A stretch of 6,103 bases of DNA, from the NCBI GenBank assembly GCA_014361165.1, contig JACIWD010000106.1, positions 1 to 6,103 of the forward strand, given 5' to 3'. Within the stretch, counting starts at the first letter, position 1; the number at the start of each line of letters is the position of its first letter. The notes beneath the pieces were generated by a model that worked only from the letters and a program-made list of their open reading frames with translations, did not search any database and was not told the DNA's origin. Positions 5,530 through 6,103 of the stretch are shown in pieces. Source of the DNA: Candidatus Mnemosynella bozhongmuii (GTDB lineage Archaea; Halobacteriota; Archaeoglobi; Mnemosynellales; Mnemosynellaceae). The position numbers were made by a program, and so were the translations under genes.

Positions 5530-5543
5530 GCTCTCATAGCTTC

Positions 5544-5561
5544 ATAAATCTGCGAATTTAT
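5544..5561 (+). terminator. AT-rich inverted repeat after the TIM-barrel-like gene
   Basis: ATAAAT and ATTTAT flank a 6-nt spacer (CTGCGA), 15-32 nt after the stop codon, and a pyrimidine/T-containing stretch follows. It could mark the 3' end of the gene before the rRNA promoter region. It lacks a clear T run, so the terminator call is weak. Confidence 0.22.
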
Positions 5562-5597
5562 CTTGTTGGCTGCAAAAGTTAAGCAATGCGCATCAGA

Positions 5598-5621
5598 AGG
5601 ATATTCCTCCAAGGGAATCCT
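5598..5621. repeat. Imperfect inverted repeat upstream of the rRNA promoters
   Basis: AGGAT(A)TTCC at 5598-5607 pairs with GGAATCCT at 5614-5621, giving 8 bp with one bulged A and a 6-nt loop (TCCAAG). It ends about 20 bp before the first rRNA promoter. It could be a regulator site or the end of the preceding transcript; nothing decides between these. Apart from the AT-rich repeat at 5544, I see nothing else firm in the 111 bases between the preceding gene and the first rRNA promoter. Confidence 0.35.
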
Positions 5622-5640
5622 CATTCGCGGTGCAGTGATG

Positions 5641-5674
5641 GAAAGGTTTATATTTCGGAAATGCTGGGGATATA
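5641..5674 (+). promoter_or_regulatory. rRNA operon promoter P1 (distal)
   Basis: GAAAGG (5641-5646, BRE-like) runs directly into TTTATATTT (5647-5655), followed by GATATA at 5669-5674. A TATA centre near 5650 predicts initiation around 5675, just after GATATA. This is a textbook strong archaeal core promoter, about 310 nt upstream of mature 16S. The same element order and spacing recur in P2. Confidence 0.7.
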
Positions 5675-5679
5675 GAATG

Positions 5680-5717
5680 CTGTCACCGGGACGATCTCCA
5701 GATGAATCCGGTGGCAG
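5680..5717 (+). ncRNA. 10-bp stem-loop between the two rRNA promoters
   Basis: CTGTCACCGG (5680-5689) pairs with CCGGTGGCAG (5708-5717) over all 10 positions, with one G-U pair, closing an 18-nt loop. It would form about 5 nt from the 5' end of RNA started at P1, and its 3' arm runs into the BRE of P2. It could protect or process the P1 transcript, or the DNA dyad could be a protein site. It does not fit an H/ACA guide (no internal pocket) or a C/D guide (no complete C and D boxes). The structure is clear; the role is unknown. Confidence 0.5.
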
Positions 5718-5751
5718 AAAGGAAAAAAATATATACCCTCCTCGAGATATA
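5717..5751 (+). promoter_or_regulatory. rRNA operon promoter P2 (proximal)
   Basis: GAAAGG (5717-5722) is followed by an A-rich run into AAATATATA (5726-5734), then GATATA at 5746-5751. A TATA centre near 5730 predicts a start at about 5754-5758. The GAAAGG to GATATA offset is 29 bp, against 28 bp in P1, so P2 repeats the P1 layout. It should produce an rRNA precursor with a leader of about 205 nt. Confidence 0.7.
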
Positions 5752-5755
5752 ATAG

Positions 5756-5962
5756 AGGTTGCTGAGATACAAGCTCAAGCTCATCTGCAACCAGCCGGCA
5801 GAAACCGGATTGGGGAGACATCCCCTGGATGAAGGTTGGTTTCCCTGGTTGCAGACATTGATGGGGACGGTAAGCCTGAGAGCTTCCGTCCGACGTGTGC
5901 TTCGCTGGTCGGTGTATTTGACTGGTGGTGCTCACCCACCAATTCCTTTTACTCCCCAGAAG
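5756..5962 (+). ncRNA. Structured 5' leader (external transcribed spacer) of the 16S rRNA precursor
   Basis: No gene lies here; the sequence folds extensively. A perfect 11-bp stem (5784-5794 with 5845-5855) encloses a branched domain containing CCGG/CCGG (5795-5798 with 5805-5808) and a 5-bp hairpin GGGGA/TCCCC (5812-5816 with 5821-5825). A second hairpin pairs GGACGG-AAGC (5865-5870, 5872-5875) with GCTT-CCGTCC (5882-5891), with one bulged T. A third pairs TGGTGG (5923-5928) with CCACCA (5936-5941). The stretch from about 5892 to 5922 has no good local partner. It is therefore the likely 5' strand of the 16S processing stem, whose 3' strand should lie after 16S and form the bulge-helix-bulge cut by the splicing endonuclease; that partner is outside the window. 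TGCTCAC at 5929-5935 weakly resembles boxA. Confidence 0.65.
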
Positions 5963-6103
5963 ACCCTGGTTGATCCTGCCAGAGGCCACTGCTATCGGGG
6001 TCCGACTAAGCCATGCGAGTCGAGAGGGTTCGGCCCTCGGCGCACGGCTCAGTAAAACGTGGACAACCTGCCCTCGGGTGGGGGATAACCCCGGGAAACT
6101 GGG
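5963..6103 (+). rRNA. rrs: 16S ribosomal RNA, 5' part (runs off the window)
   Basis: CTGGTTGATCCTGCCAG at 5966-5982 is the near-universal archaeal 16S 5' element. It is followed in proper order by the GCCACTGCTATCGGGGTCCG region, GACTAAGCCATGCGAGTCGAG, the compact GAGGGTTCGGCCCTC helix, GGCGCACGGCTCAGTAA, and TGGACAACCTGCCCTCGGGTGGGGGATAACCCCGGGAAACTGGG in pieces that match archaeal 16S. The short, GC-rich helix near 6022-6040 fits a hyperthermophile. The mature 5' end is placed at 5963 by comparison with remembered Archaeoglobus sequence and may be off by a few bases. Roughly the first 140 nt of about 1,490 are present. The rest of the operon (probably tRNA-Ala, 23S) lies beyond the edge. 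Confidence 0.97.

Noticed and set aside
5574..5586. 5S rRNA-like AAAAGTTAAGC
   Set aside because: Only a short chance similarity; none of the surrounding 5S structure is present.
5680..5740. C/D-box or H/ACA guide RNA between the rRNA promoters
   Set aside because: GATGAAT resembles a C box but no matching D box and C'/D' pair is present, and the continuous stem has no pseudouridylation pocket or ACA tail.
5563..5832. 89-aa open frame on the plus strand
   Set aside because: It spans both rRNA promoters and the leader, has no family similarity, and its second half is explained by RNA stems.
5648..5989. 113-aa reverse-strand frame across the rRNA leader and 16S start
   Set aside because: It runs antisense into the 16S gene; the region is explained by rRNA precursor structure.
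1..6103. CRISPR arrays, insertion sequences, tRNA genes, defence or phage genes
   Set aside because: No regularly spaced repeats, terminal inverted repeats with a transposase, cloverleaf, or such genes were found; the window is core chromosome.

Overview
The window looks like chromosomal DNA of a hyperthermophilic euryarchaeon, most likely of the Archaeoglobaceae (Archaeoglobus, Ferroglobus or Geoglobus). The start of the 16S rRNA gene is archaeal and reads like that family. Every recognisable gene is of archaeal type (Pus10, eL21, Rpo4/RpoF, DUF655, Dim1-type KsgA, HemK2/Mtq2). Arginine codons are mostly AGA/AGG, and the promoters are archaeal BRE/TATA elements. The genus is inferred from memory of rRNA sequence, not from a search.

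Region 1 (1-3840, minus strand) is an information-processing operon. In transcription order it is pus10 (tRNA pseudouridine 54/55 synthase), rpl21e (ribosomal protein eL21), rpoF (RNA polymerase Rpo4), a DUF655 OB-fold/HhH protein, rsmA/ksgA (16S rRNA dimethyladenosine transferase) and an Mtq2/HemK2-type release-factor methyltransferase. Junctions are extremely tight: a 34-bp overlap, a 2-nt gap, an 11-nt gap and two 4-bp overlaps. After the last gene comes the first 27 codons of purA, cut by the window edge, which seems to have its own promoter. The products link tRNA modification, the ribosome, transcription, rRNA methylation and termination-factor methylation.

Region 2 (3841-4500, minus strand) is a single-gene hsp20 (small heat-shock protein) unit. 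It has a strong BRE/TATA box, a short leader with a good Shine-Dalgarno sequence, and repeats around the promoter that could be regulatory.

Region 3 (4482-5529) is a divergent pair: a 95-aa DUF1805 protein (minus) and a 240-aa protein of unknown function, probably a TIM barrel (plus). They share a 37-bp intergenic region with back-to-back promoter-like elements.

Region 4 (5530-6103, plus strand) is the upstream region and start of the rRNA operon: two similar tandem promoters about 76-79 bp apart, a 10-bp hairpin between them, a strongly structured leader of about 200 nt, and the first ~141 nt of 16S rRNA.

Most of the window is ordinary, conserved archaeal core genome. The points most worth checking are the duplicated rRNA promoter units with the intervening hairpin, the unknown TIM-barrel-like gene, and the regulatory repeats near hsp20. 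No mobile element, CRISPR array, tRNA gene or clearly new system was seen.
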